Of a stretch of DNA of 19,762 nucleotides, positions 1-7,283 are shown one piece after another. Every line of letters begins with the position of its first letter. Position 1 is the first letter of the stretch. The stretch lies in contig JAOZMR010000016.1 of the NCBI GenBank assembly GCA_029934215.1, positions 1 to 19,762 on the forward strand. Direction: 5' to 3'. Source of the stretch: Pontiellaceae bacterium (GTDB lineage: Bacteria; Verrucomicrobiota; Kiritimatiellia; Kiritimatiellales; Tichowtungiaceae). The translations under genes were made by a program, and so were the position numbers. The notes below the pieces were generated by a model. That model did not search any database. It saw nothing but the letters and a program-made list of their open reading frames with translations, and had not been told where the DNA came from.

Positions 1-2
1 AA

Positions 3-146
3 CATCTTCAGGCATATTTGGATGAATTCGTTTTTCGATACAACCGACGCTTCTACCCCATGACCGGATTTGCATCTATGCTTGGGATCGGAATGGGCGT
101 GTCCGCTCCGACTTATCGGGAGTTTTACGAATGTGAAAAACCCTAG
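3..146 (+). CDS. IS1595-family (ISXO2-like) transposase, C-terminal end only
   Basis: An open frame enters from the left edge and ends at a TAG at 144-146, giving 47 visible residues. The peptide includes YLDEFVFRYNRR and ends near VSAPTYREFYECEKP. The Y-L-D-E-F-x-F-R-x-N-R-R pattern is the typical C-terminal signature of IS1595-type DDE transposases, which cut and paste their own DNA. The catalytic residues lie outside the window, so intactness cannot be judged. The frame is too short to be predicted by a length-limited ORF search but the motif is clear. A hairpin-forming sequence starting 15 bp downstream may be the element's right end. Confidence 0.75.
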   Translation, partial: HLQAYLDEFVFRYNRRFYPMTGFASMLGIGMGVSAPTYREFYECEKP

Positions 147-161
147 CAAGATCAATTTTTT

Positions 162-197
162 GGCTCTTAACCACTACATGTGGTATAGTGGTGAGCC
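162..197. repeat. Imperfect inverted repeat, possible right end of the IS1595-like element
   Basis: GGCTC (162-166) and ACCACTA (170-176) pair with TAGTGGT (186-192) and GAGCC (193-197), with a three-base bulge and a nine-base loop. It lies just after the transposase stop, where the element's terminal inverted repeat is expected. The left end is outside the window, so the terminal-repeat assignment is inference. No T-tract follows, so a simple terminator is less likely. Confidence 0.4.
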
Positions 198-219
198 AAC
201 CGGATAGGCATGGTATAAG

Positions 220-240
220 CATCTGGGTAATCCCCAGATG
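220..240. repeat. Perfect 8-bp stem-loop
   Basis: CATCTGGG (220-227) is fully complementary to CCCAGATG (233-240) with a five-base loop. No T-tract follows on either strand, so it is not a canonical terminator. Its role is unknown. Confidence 0.4.
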
Positions 241-709
241 GAGAAATAAAGGTATAGAGTTTTTCGATTAGATAAACTCCCACCCATTAAAGGGCGAGGC
301 GGGTTTCTTTGGATGGAACGTGCAGAAGAATTTTCACCACCCGCTACGCTAGAGGAACTTCTGAGGGGGTCAGAGAGGGAGGAAGAATTTTAGCCACGAG
401 AGAACGCAGAGATCACGAAAGATTTGGATAGAGACGGATACACAACGCTGAAATCGAAGCGACCCAAAGGGAACGGCAGAATGATGGGACGGTTTTTGAA
501 GCGGGTAGGAACGGGTTGCCCTGCGAAGGAATGAAATTTACGAATCAAAGGACTGTTTCAACCCTGAAAACAACGGTGCTAACGCTTAACCTTCCACCCA
601 TTAGGAGGGGTTCCAAACCCTGGAAAACAGAAGATTTTCATAAAACGTAGACGAGCGCTTCCAGCCTCGTTCTTTGGGTGAATCGGGCTTAAAACCGTTC
701 ATGCGCGGG

Positions 710-887
710 AGAATTTTAGCCACGAAAGAGCGCAAAGAACACAAAACAGAGCCATTTCGACCTGAAAGCTACAAGTACATGGAGATTTATTAACCGCGAA
801 GGACCGCAGAGAACGCAAAAAAATGACGGAGTCAACATCTTTGTTCTTTGCGTTCTCTGCGCTCTTTCGTGGCTAAAATTCTTCTGC
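710..887. repeat. 9-bp-period repeats in inverted arrangement
   Basis: 710-749 reads GAATTTTAGCCACGAAAGAG followed by CGCAAAGAACAC. The reverse complement of 838-887 carries the same block with one extra unit. The two arms of about 40 bp are separated by about 90 bp, within which a third related tract (790-823, ACCGCGAAGG.. GAACGC) occurs. The same sequence recurs at 383-423 and, reversed, at 19500-19539. The unit is nine bases, roughly (C/G)RCGAAAGA. Confidence 0.6.
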
Positions 888-931
888 ACCGTTTCCGGTC
901 CTTGGAACTCGGCAAGGCCCATCATCCAAAG

Positions 932-985
932 AACCCAACCCGCCTGCAGCACCCTTCTCTAGAGGGGATTTTCCAGGGGTTGGAA
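932..985. repeat. Degraded GC-rich module plus 15-bp palindrome
   Basis: AACCCAACCCGCCTGCAGCA followed by a CCCTTCTCTAGAGGGG stem corresponds to the module repeated at 11955-12117, and like those copies it is followed directly by the palindrome (971-985, one mismatch to consensus). The palindrome is followed by C and eight T on the plus strand, so it resembles a weak intrinsic terminator in that direction. Confidence 0.5.
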
Positions 986-994
986 CTTTTTTTT

Positions 995-1026
995 CAATCG
1001 GAAATCTTCAATCTTCAATCGGAAAT
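995..1026. repeat. AATCNNN heptamer array overlapping the murG stop
   Basis: Units AATCGGA, AATCTTC, AATCTTC, AATCGGA and AATG follow each other at seven-base spacing. The array supplies the last codons and the TGA of murG on the minus strand (protein end VSISD). It belongs to the same family as the arrays in the pseudopilin leaders. Confidence 0.6.
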
Positions 1027-2166
1027 GCTTACTTGTGGTTGGGTTTTTTGAGCTTGGGTTTCAATGAGTTGTGCTAGCTTTTCCGCTGCGCCTGTTGAGT
1101 CTTCCCGAGTGGCTTGGATTCTCATTTTCTTAAGCCGTTCGGTGTCTTCTATTTGTGCTTGGATATAATCAACCAACCATTCAACGGTGCAATCTGTTTC
1201 TTGAACGATATCCGCCGCACCACTCTTTTCGAGTGCGTGGGCATTCGCTGTTTGATGATCGCTTGCAGCGTAGGGATACGGTATCAATAGTGCCGGCACA
1301 CCAAAAACTCCGAGTTCGGCGCATGTGGATGCTCCAGACCGACAAATCGCTAAATCTGCTTTTTCATACAGCTCGGCCATGGCTTGGGTGAATGCACAGA
1401 TTTCGGCTTGAACTCCTGCTTCTTTATAGCGATGAGATATCTTTTCTTCATCTGCCTCGCCTGTGATATGGGATACGTGTATTTTAGATCTCGGATTTCG
1501 AGCGGTCAGTAAGCAGATTGCCTCGGATACGATTTCATTTATTGCGTGAGCGCCACCCGACCCTCCCATCACTAGGAGCGAGAAGTCGGAGGGCGGAGGT
1601 TGGTGATCCGGTTTGTTGTCTTTGTGTTTTTTGCTCTGAGTTCTAGTCTCCGATCTCTGAAGTTCTTCTCGAAGAGGCATGCCGGTTGTGACTAAATTCA
1701 TTCCTTTTAGGTGAAAGCGAGTTTCCTCGAAACAAATTGCCACGGCTTTTGCTTTCGCGGCTAGGCGGCGAACCGCTCTCCCTGGTATTGCATTTGCTTC
1801 GTGCAAAATCACTGGTATTCTGAAAAAACGGGCGGCGAGACAGGGGCCAATCGATGAGTAGCTCCCCATGGCAAGTACCGCATCGGGCCGATGTCGAAAC
1901 ATTCCAATCCAACAACGTATTACGGCTAGCCCAATTCGGACGACTGTTAAAAGCGATCGAAATAGACCAAACTGAAACCCTTCGGATGGAATGGTAATGA
2001 CGGGTCCTTTCCATCCCTGAAGAACCGTACTTTCGACGCTTTTTCCTGAGAGCCATAGTGTGACGTGGTGCCCTCGGGCACGCAGTGCGCGGGCGGTTGC
2101 AAGGCCTGGAAAAATGTGCCCGCCGGTTCCGCCACAGGCGACGGCGATGTGGAGTTTATTTGTCAT
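1015..2166 (-). CDS. murG: UDP-N-acetylglucosamine--N-acetylmuramyl-(pentapeptide) pyrophosphoryl-undecaprenol GlcNAc transferase (MurG)
   Basis: MurG adds GlcNAc to lipid I to make lipid II at the cytoplasmic face of the inner membrane, the last cytoplasmic step of peptidoglycan precursor synthesis. The GT28 glycine-rich loop GGTGGH is at residues 12-17, HEANAIPGR at 122-130, MGGSGGA at 200-206, a CRSGAST motif near 275 and the UDP-GlcNAc binding region PYPYAASDHQTANA at 296-309. At 383 aa it is somewhat longer than typical (about 355-365). The excess is a polar insert (about 171-193, rich in K, D and P) between the two Rossmann halves and a short C-terminal tail read from a heptamer repeat. 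It starts 6 bp after the folC stop, so it is the last gene of an accD-folC-murG unit. No strong Shine-Dalgarno is visible, which suggests translational coupling. Confidence 0.95.
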   Translation of the reverse strand: MTNKLHIAVACGGTGGHIFPGLATARALRARGHHVTLWLSGKSVESTVLQGWKGPVITIPSEGFQFGLFRSLLTVVRIGLAVIRCWIGMFRHRPDAVLAMGSYSSIGPCLAARFFRIPVILHEANAIPGRAVRRLAAKAKAVAICFEETRFHLKGMNLVTTGMPLREELQRSETRTQSKKHKDNKPDHQPPPSDFSLLVMGGSGGAHAINEIVSEAICLLTARNPRSKIHVSHITGEADEEKISHRYKEAGVQAEICAFTQAMAELYEKADLAICRSGASTCAELGVFGVPALLIPYPYAASDHQTANAHALEKSGAADIVQETDCTVEWLVDYIQAQIEDTERLKKMRIQATREDSTGAAEKLAQLIETQAQKTQPQVSISD

Positions 2167-2172
2167 TTTAGA

Positions 2173-3468
2173 TCAAAAATTAAATCCGCATTTTCGGAGT
2201 TCGGCGGCTAGGTAGAGAGAGCCTGTGAAGCATAGAAGCCGTTTTTTGCCATCAGTAACCCATTCTCGAGTGGACTGTATGGTTTCTGTTGGCTCAATTT
2301 CGAGGCCAATGTTTTTGCCGATTTCAGCAATTTCTTCCGCGCTCATGGAGCGGTCGCCGGCTAGCGTGAGCGCCCACGCCTTTTTGATCGTTGGCGCCAG
2401 TTCTTTCAGAATCCCTTCCACATCTTTATCCTTCATGAACCCGAAAACAAATCCGTTTCCAAACCTTGGAAAGATGTCTTCCAATGTTTGGAAAAGTGTG
2501 GCGGCGGCGTTTGGATTATGTGCGCCATCAAAAAGCATGGGCGGTTTCATCGAGAGGATTTGGAATCGTCCGGGCCATTTCACGGCTTCGAGCCCTTTTT
2601 TCATCGTCAAGTGAAGGTCTTCGAGGTCGGCGATGTCTTCGAGCGTGGCGACAGCGATGCCGCAGTTTTCGAGCTGGTAGCTTCCTCCGAGCGGTAGGCG
2701 GACGTTGCGGTAGGCGTTTCCGCTGGCTTCAATATCGATTAGCTGATCTGTCCAACGACGTTCCAAGGGTTGGAAAAATGCCGCTTCGTCGCTTCCAAGG
2801 ATTGGAACTTTTTTTTCAGCGGCTTCTTTATAAATGACGGCCTCCGCCTCGACGGGCATGGGTCCACAAATGACGGGTGCGCCTTCTTTGATGATTCCTG
2901 CTTTTTCCCATGCAATTTTTTCGAGTTCGGTTCCGAGGTATTCAGCGTGATCGAGCGCAATGCGGGTGATGACCGAGATGATGGGTTCGACGACGTTGGT
3001 GGCGTCCCACCGTCCTCCCATCCCTGTTTCGATGACGGCGTAGTCGACTTTTCGGCGTTTGAAATGCTCGAACGCGATTGCGGTCGCCATTTCGAAGAAC
3101 GATGCTTGGCGGGCTGGGTTTTCGTGGGGTTGTGAATCCTGGCTCCTTTCCTGATCCGCCGCTTCAACCTCACCTATAATTTTTTCCAGTTCCTCGTTGG
3201 AGATGTTTTTCCCGTTAACGCGGAAGCGTTCGTTAAAGGTGAAAAGATGAGGTGAGGTGTATAGTCCGGTTTTTAGACCCGAGGCACGCAAAACCGATTC
3301 GATCATGGCGCACACGGAACCTTTGCCGTTTGTTCCGGCGACGTGGATGATTTTCAGCTCTCGGTGTGGGTTGCCGAGATTTTCGAGCAGCGCAGTTATC
3401 ACATCGAGCCCCGGCTTAATGCCGTGCGCAGTGCGTGCGAATAGACGTTCAATACGATCCGTTTTCAT
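2173..3468 (-). CDS. folC: Bifunctional folylpolyglutamate synthase / dihydrofolate synthase
   Basis: FolC belongs to the Mur-ligase family. It adds glutamate to dihydropteroate or folates using ATP in the cytoplasm. The P-loop GTNGKGS is at residues 45-51, TSPHL at 71-75, the family motif GMGGRWDATN at 149-158 and the C-terminal-domain motif LFDGAHNPNA at 322-331. Length (431 aa) is normal. Its ATG overlaps the accD stop in an ATGA arrangement (3465-3468), so the two are translationally coupled. The gene contains four perfect copies of the TTCCAANNNTTGGAA palindrome (2457, 2479, 2761, 2793), read as FPRFGN, FQTLE, FQPLE and VPILGS. They lie in segments that look variable and leave the motifs intact. 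Confidence 0.95.
   Translation of the reverse strand: MKTDRIERLFARTAHGIKPGLDVITALLENLGNPHRELKIIHVAGTNGKGSVCAMIESVLRASGLKTGLYTSPHLFTFNERFRVNGKNISNEELEKIIGEVEAADQERSQDSQPHENPARQASFFEMATAIAFEHFKRRKVDYAVIETGMGGRWDATNVVEPIISVITRIALDHAEYLGTELEKIAWEKAGIIKEGAPVICGPMPVEAEAVIYKEAAEKKVPILGSDEAAFFQPLERRWTDQLIDIEASGNAYRNVRLPLGGSYQLENCGIAVATLEDIADLEDLHLTMKKGLEAVKWPGRFQILSMKPPMLFDGAHNPNAAATLFQTLEDIFPRFGNGFVFGFMKDKDVEGILKELAPTIKKAWALTLAGDRSMSAEEIAEIGKNIGLEIEPTETIQSTREWVTDGKKRLLCFTGSLYLAAELRKCGFNF
2457..2493. repeat. Two perfect TTCCAANNNTTGGAA palindromes in folC
   Basis: Copies at 2457-2471 (spacer ACC) and 2479-2493 (spacer TGT), seven bases apart, both within the C-terminal domain of FolC and read as FPRFGN and FQTLE. 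Confidence 0.9.
2761..2807. repeat. Two more perfect palindromes in folC
   Basis: Copies at 2761-2775 (spacer GGG) and 2793-2807 (spacer GGA). The second is followed on the plus strand by C and eight T, as is the copy at 971-985. Confidence 0.9.
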
Positions 3469-4307
3469 TCGGCAATGTACTCTAGAATTAGAGCGATCCG
3501 TTCTTTGAGCTCGCTGCGTGCAACGACCATATCGATGAGCCCGTGTTCTTCGAGAAATTCGGCGCGTTGGAAGCCTTCTGGGAGATCCTGTTGCGTGGTT
3601 TCTTTAATGACTCGTGGTCCCGCAAAACCGATGAGTGCGCCTGGTTCTGCGACGATGATGTCGCCGAGGGTTGCAAAACTCGCCATGACTCCTGCCATGG
3701 TTGGGTGCGTGAGTACGGGGATGTATGGAAGCCCAGCGGCGGCATGTCGTGCAAGAGCTGCGCTGGTTTTTGCCATCTGCATGAGGCTGAAAAGGCCTTC
3801 GTACATACGGGCACCGCCGGACGCGCAGACGATGATGCATGCGCGTTTTTCGGCGGTGCAACGTTCAATCTGACGTGTAATCTTTTCGCCAACGACACTA
3901 CCCATGCTCGCCCCTAGGAACTTGAAATCCATCACGCTGATGCCGATTGGGTGACCGTTGAGTTCGGCTGCCCCGGCGGTGACAGCATCTTTATAGCCTG
4001 TTTTCTTCTGATTGGCTTCGAGTTTGGCTACATAGGAATCCCTTCCGGTGAAACCAAGAGGGTCGACAGATTGCATGTCGGCATCCCATTCGACGAATGT
4101 TCCTTCGTCAGCGAAGAGGTTGATGCGCTCCTTGCGAGCTAGCATGAAATGATGCCCGCATTTCGAGCAGACCTGTAGATTGCCTTCAAGCTCCTTTGCG
4201 TAAAGAATCTCGTTGCAGCCTGGGCATTTTTCCCACAAACCGTCAGGAACATCGCGTTTGCGAACCTGAACACTCGAATATTTTTTCTTACCAAATCGTA
4301 AAGCCAT
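3465..4307 (-). CDS. accD: Acetyl-CoA carboxylase carboxyltransferase subunit beta
   Basis: AccD with AccA forms the carboxyltransferase that moves CO2 from biotin to acetyl-CoA, giving malonyl-CoA for fatty acid synthesis. The N-terminal zinc ribbon is intact (C28, C31, C47, C50), followed by the crotonase-like carboxyltransferase domain with ASGGARMYEG and GFAGPRVI. Length of 280 aa is typical. The start is supported by GGAGG at 4313-4317, five bases upstream of the ATG. It leads the accD-folC pair common in bacteria and ends in a 4-bp overlap with folC. Upstream is a 145-bp gap without a gene, where its own promoter may lie. Confidence 0.96.
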   Translation of the reverse strand: MALRFGKKKYSSVQVRKRDVPDGLWEKCPGCNEILYAKELEGNLQVCSKCGHHFMLARKERINLFADEGTFVEWDADMQSVDPLGFTGRDSYVAKLEANQKKTGYKDAVTAGAAELNGHPIGISVMDFKFLGASMGSVVGEKITRQIERCTAEKRACIIVCASGGARMYEGLFSLMQMAKTSAALARHAAAGLPYIPVLTHPTMAGVMASFATLGDIIVAEPGALIGFAGPRVIKETTQQDLPEGFQRAEFLEEHGLIDMVVARSELKERIALILEYIAE

Positions 4308-4452
4308 GGGAACCTCCGTGGAACTGTGGAATAATGGAACTGCGAACTGTTGGAAGAGTGGAATATTAGACCGCTGAAAGATAGTGTTTTTTCAAACTTC
4401 TATCCCCAGCACCCTTCCACTCCATCTCTCAAATCTCTATCTTCATCTCTAT
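4308..4452. other. Gap between comF and accD with degenerate short repeats
   Basis: The left half repeats TGGAAC/TGGAAT at short spacing (4317-4365) and the right half repeats ATCTCTA/ATCTTCA-like heptamers (4420-4452). A promoter for accD-folC-murG may sit here, but no convincing -35/-10 pair was found. Confidence 0.35.
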
Positions 4453-5148
4453 TTATCCTCTCGCGACCGTAACCACATGAACCGTTTTTGCTCCGCCTTT
4501 TTTCAGGGCTTTTGCGCAGGCGTTCACAGTGGCTCCCGTCGTCATCACATCGTCAACCAATAAAACTCGTTTATCCTTTGCCGGAGCAAACAGCCCCTGT
4601 CGAAATGCTGCGTGTACGTTAGCGGTACGTTGCGGAGCTGTCAAACCCGTTTGAGTCGTTGTTGAACGAATCCGGCGGGTCGCTGTTCTCTTGTAAGGGA
4701 GTTTCATTCTTCGGCTCAGGCTCGCGGCAAGAAGTGCAGATTGGTTAAATCCGCGTGCTCGGAAACGCGCAGGAAAGAGCGGAACCGCAGTGATATAATC
4801 AAATTTGACCTCGGAATATTCAGCCAGAACACAGGCAAAAAGAAGAGCAGAAAGGTCAGCCGCCAGCCAAACCGCTTGTTTATATTTCAGAGCTCGGAGC
4901 GCCATCCCGATCGCACCTTCATAGCGCATCGCCGAACGTGCGAAATCAAAGGAAGGCGTTTCGCGTGAGCAGGCAAAACAAGTGTAATCGTGCTGGATAT
5001 CTCCCGCCACAGGGTCGCCGCAGCAAACACAAAATGGGGCTTCGATCTTTGGAGTATCCGAGAGGCAATCCCAGCAAATATGCGGAAGCGCCTCGGGTGA
5101 AGGCGCTCCGCACTGAACACAGTTGCGCGGATAAAAAAGATCGAACAT
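4453..5148 (-). CDS. comF: ComF family phosphoribosyltransferase-like protein
   Basis: ComF proteins combine an N-terminal double zinc-finger region with a PRTase fold and are linked to DNA uptake in competent bacteria; the exact reaction is not established. Here CVQCG, CWDC, CVCCG and CFAC supply four Cys pairs in the first 70 residues. VPLFPARFRARGFNQ is the family signature and VLLVDDVMTTGAT is the PRPP-binding loop. I chose the ATG at 5148 (MFDLFYPRNC) because it matches the usual family start and has GGAG upstream. An ATG at 5163, two bases past the stop of the upstream exporter gene, is a fair alternative, whereas the longest frame (from 5214) would overlap the exporter by 50 bp. Co-transcription with the upstream MATE gene is likely. 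Confidence 0.88.
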   Translation of the reverse strand: MFDLFYPRNCVQCGAPSPEALPHICWDCLSDTPKIEAPFCVCCGDPVAGDIQHDYTCFACSRETPSFDFARSAMRYEGAIGMALRALKYKQAVWLAADLSALLFACVLAEYSEVKFDYITAVPLFPARFRARGFNQSALLAASLSRRMKLPYKRTATRRIRSTTTQTGLTAPQRTANVHAAFRQGLFAPAKDKRVLLVDDVMTTGATVNACAKALKKGGAKTVHVVTVARG

Positions 5149-5164
5149 GGAGGGGCGCTCCATG

Positions 5165-6571
5165 CTAAACCGGCACCCCGCCCGCTTGTTCGATGGTCGC
5201 TTGCTTGCGTTCAATCAGCTCTATTTTTTTCCAATGGCCGGAATTCATCCGCCAAATCCATCCGGTCGCGAGGATCGTGAAATAAATGATTGCCCAGCCC
5301 CAGGCTGCAAATACGTTGAGCTTGAAAACGAGAACAATAATCGCTTCGCCCAGTGCAAAAAAGCCCCACGCAATCGCCGTATGAAACCACATCACGAAAT
5401 GCGTATCGCCCGCGCCTCGGAGTGCGCCCGAGAGGACAGCGTTGGTCGCTTCCATCAGCCCCCAGGCTGCGGCAAAAAAGAGCAGAATTCGAGCGATGCC
5501 GAACATCTCGCCCAACGAAGGATCGCTCCTAGAAAAGAGCTGAATAAAGAGATCTGAAAAGAACACGAAGCTGCTCACGGTGACGAGCGTGTAGCACCAA
5601 GCCACGCGAGCGGCCTTCCATGCAGCAGACTGCGCCCCGTCCGCATCGCCACGCCCCATATATTGTCCAACGAGAACCGAAGCCGCCTGGCCCATTCCGA
5701 TGGATGGCATGAAGGCGATCATATTGATGCTAAGCACGATATTGCTTGCAATAAATGCGGTTTCTCCGAGGCGCCCCAAAAGGAGAACAAACAGAGAAAA
5801 CGAGCCGATATCCAAAAATATATGGACTCCGGAAGGCAGACCGAACCGAAGCATACGCATGAAAAGCGGGCGATCGAAGCGGAGCATTTCGAGCGTCCGA
5901 TAGGTCGCGTGGTTTTTCTTTGAGAAATAGCACAAAAGCAGAATCGTTGGCGCGACAAATCCCGCGATTAGACTTGCGATTGCCGCGCCTGTGATTCCAA
6001 GGGCCGGAACCGGTCCGAATCCAAAAATCAGTAGCCAGTTGAGCGGGATATTCACGCCGTTCCCGATCAGATGCGCAATCATGATCATTCGTGTTTGCCC
6101 GCGCCCGCCGTAGAAACTGCCCGCAGCCGCAGTCAACGGAACGTTCACGCCGCCGAGCATCAGAATGCTCAGGTAGATTTTTTCCTGCGCGAACACCTCG
6201 GGCGCATGCCCGCTCCACGCCAGAAGCTGAATCCCGACCGGAATCAGCGCCCAGATCAACGGCATCGAAAGCAGTGCCATAAAAAGCGCTTGCGCAACCG
6301 CTCGACTACAATTCTTATGCTCGCCCGCGCCGTAGTACTGCGCAACAAAACTGTTGGAAATCGCACAAAGCGCCATAAAAAAACTGATCAACGTGAAGGC
6401 GAGAATCCCGGCAGGGACCACCGCCTGAATCGCAGTTGGGCTGTACCACGACAAAAACATGCGGTCGCAGAAATGCAACATCGTGAACGAAGCCGACGTG
6501 ATGATCAACGGAAGCGCGATGCGGAACAGTTCGCGATAGGTCGCGGTTTTTTTTGGAGTAGAAGAAGTCAT
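5165..6571 (-). CDS. MATE family efflux transporter
   Basis: A 468-residue protein with about 12 hydrophobic segments, the size and layout of MATE (multi antimicrobial extrusion) exporters, which use Na+ or H+ gradients to expel cationic or aromatic compounds across the inner membrane. Two-fold internal symmetry is visible: LIITSASFTMLHFCDRMFL in the first half and QAASVLVGQYMGRGDADGAQ in the second, the latter typical of the family. The true substrate cannot be read from sequence. The start ATG at 6571 follows the upstream secreted-protein gene by 29 bp, and the stop lies next to the comF start, so all three probably share a transcript. Confidence 0.9.
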   Translation of the reverse strand: MTSSTPKKTATYRELFRIALPLIITSASFTMLHFCDRMFLSWYSPTAIQAVVPAGILAFTLISFFMALCAISNSFVAQYYGAGEHKNCSRAVAQALFMALLSMPLIWALIPVGIQLLAWSGHAPEVFAQEKIYLSILMLGGVNVPLTAAAGSFYGGRGQTRMIMIAHLIGNGVNIPLNWLLIFGFGPVPALGITGAAIASLIAGFVAPTILLLCYFSKKNHATYRTLEMLRFDRPLFMRMLRFGLPSGVHIFLDIGSFSLFVLLLGRLGETAFIASNIVLSINMIAFMPSIGMGQAASVLVGQYMGRGDADGAQSAAWKAARVAWCYTLVTVSSFVFFSDLFIQLFSRSDPSLGEMFGIARILLFFAAAWGLMEATNAVLSGALRGAGDTHFVMWFHTAIAWGFFALGEAIIVLVFKLNVFAAWGWAIIYFTILATGWIWRMNSGHWKKIELIERKQATIEQAGGVPV

Positions 6572-6600
6572 GACAGGATCAAAGAGAGTTCGCAGTGAAC

Positions 6601-7203
6601 TTAATTCTCCATTTTTGGCAACTTCAATCCGCCGGCTTGAAGGGGCTGAAGCCCGCGTTTTTTCGCCTCATCGGCGAACCGACCCATCCACGGCGGCGAA
6701 TAATTGCGGCCCATGCGGTCGAGATCGGCGAGCGATTGATAGTCGCGCGTCACGCAAAACGGATCAGGCGTGGGCGGCATCTCAAAAACAAACGCAGCGG
6801 CACGCATCACCAGCCGCTCGAGACGACGAACAAAAACCTCGGAATCGTCGCTACTTAAAGGTCGCGTATTGATGATGGCAACCCCGTCCACGGGATAAAC
6901 CTCCAGATGCTTATCATCGCCATTCACCACAGCGATCACAATGAAAGAAACATCTGCATCCGTTTTGATGCTCAAGGCTGTTTTTTCCAAGGTTTGGAAA
7001 CGATCCGAGCCACATAGACTCGGTTCTTCCAAGGTTCGGACAGGAACATGAAGCTGCTCTTCAGCAAAGGAACGAACACGCTCAACAAGCGCGGCATCCA
7101 CGCCCGCAGCATTCACAATCGTAATTGCATTCCCCTGCGAAGCATAGGAGCATTCGAGAGAAACTAGAAGAACAGCACTGAACAGAAAAAAACATTGTCG
7201 CAT
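6601..7203 (-). CDS. Secreted protein of unknown function, possibly a degenerate archaemetzincin relative
   Basis: The start at 7203 is chosen because GGAGG (7209-7213) sits five bases upstream; a longer frame from 7230 lacks this. The 200-residue product begins MRQCFFLFSAVLLVSLECSYA, a clear Sec signal peptide with cleavage probably after the YA near residue 21. The Cys near the end of the signal is preceded by Glu, so a lipobox is unlikely. The C-terminal part has CVTRDYQSLADLDRMGRNY, which recalls the region after the zinc site in archaemetzincins (CVM ... SL ... D.KG), but the expected HExxH is absent. The link is therefore only a suggestion. It contains two palindrome copies (6985-6999 read as FQTLE, and 7027-7041). 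It leads the minus-strand group with the MATE gene. Confidence 0.7.
   Translation of the reverse strand: MRQCFFLFSAVLLVSLECSYASQGNAITIVNAAGVDAALVERVRSFAEEQLHVPVRTLEEPSLCGSDRFQTLEKTALSIKTDADVSFIVIAVVNGDDKHLEVYPVDGVAIINTRPLSSDDSEVFVRRLERLVMRAAAFVFEMPPTPDPFCVTRDYQSLADLDRMGRNYSPPWMGRFADEAKKRGLQPLQAGGLKLPKMEN
6985..7041. repeat. Palindrome copies in the secreted-protein gene
   Basis: A perfect copy at 6985-6999 and one with two mismatches at 7027-7041, read as FQTLE and VRTLE. Confidence 0.8.
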
Positions 7204-7283
7204 AAAAACCTCCATTAATTTTAAAAACACAGCTACTATCCTACAGTTAAATTCCCCGAAGAGAAAAGAGAACTCGTACTTTT
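7204..7283. promoter_or_regulatory. Divergent intergenic region, likely promoters for both directions
   Basis: Only 80 bp separate the divergent starts of the secreted-protein gene (minus) and gspF (plus), so promoters for both groups should lie here. The stretch is AT-rich, but I could not pick a -35/-10 pair with confidence. Confidence 0.35.

Larger units (their letters stand above)
241..1014. other. Gene-free, repeat-rich stretch between the IS remnant and murG
   Basis: No frame here looks like a real protein; the short open frames translate repeats. It holds three 9-bp-period tracts of the CACGAAAGA type (383-423, 710-749, 790-823) and one in reverse orientation (838-887). It also holds one copy of a repeat found again near 19650 (331-357), palindrome variants at 611-625, 893-907 and 971-985, a degraded copy of the GC-rich module seen near gspK (932-970), and the start of a 7-bp array (995-1026). 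It looks like an accumulation site for small repeats rather than a decayed gene. Confidence 0.6.

Noticed and set aside
848..1051. Plus-strand frame of 67 codons at the murG end
   Set aside because: It translates the 9-bp repeats, the palindrome and heptamers; no independent coding signal.
3571..3585. A palindrome-like sequence ending TTGGAA in accD
   Set aside because: It encodes the conserved AccD residues FQRAEF and is only half symmetric, so it looks like coincidence.
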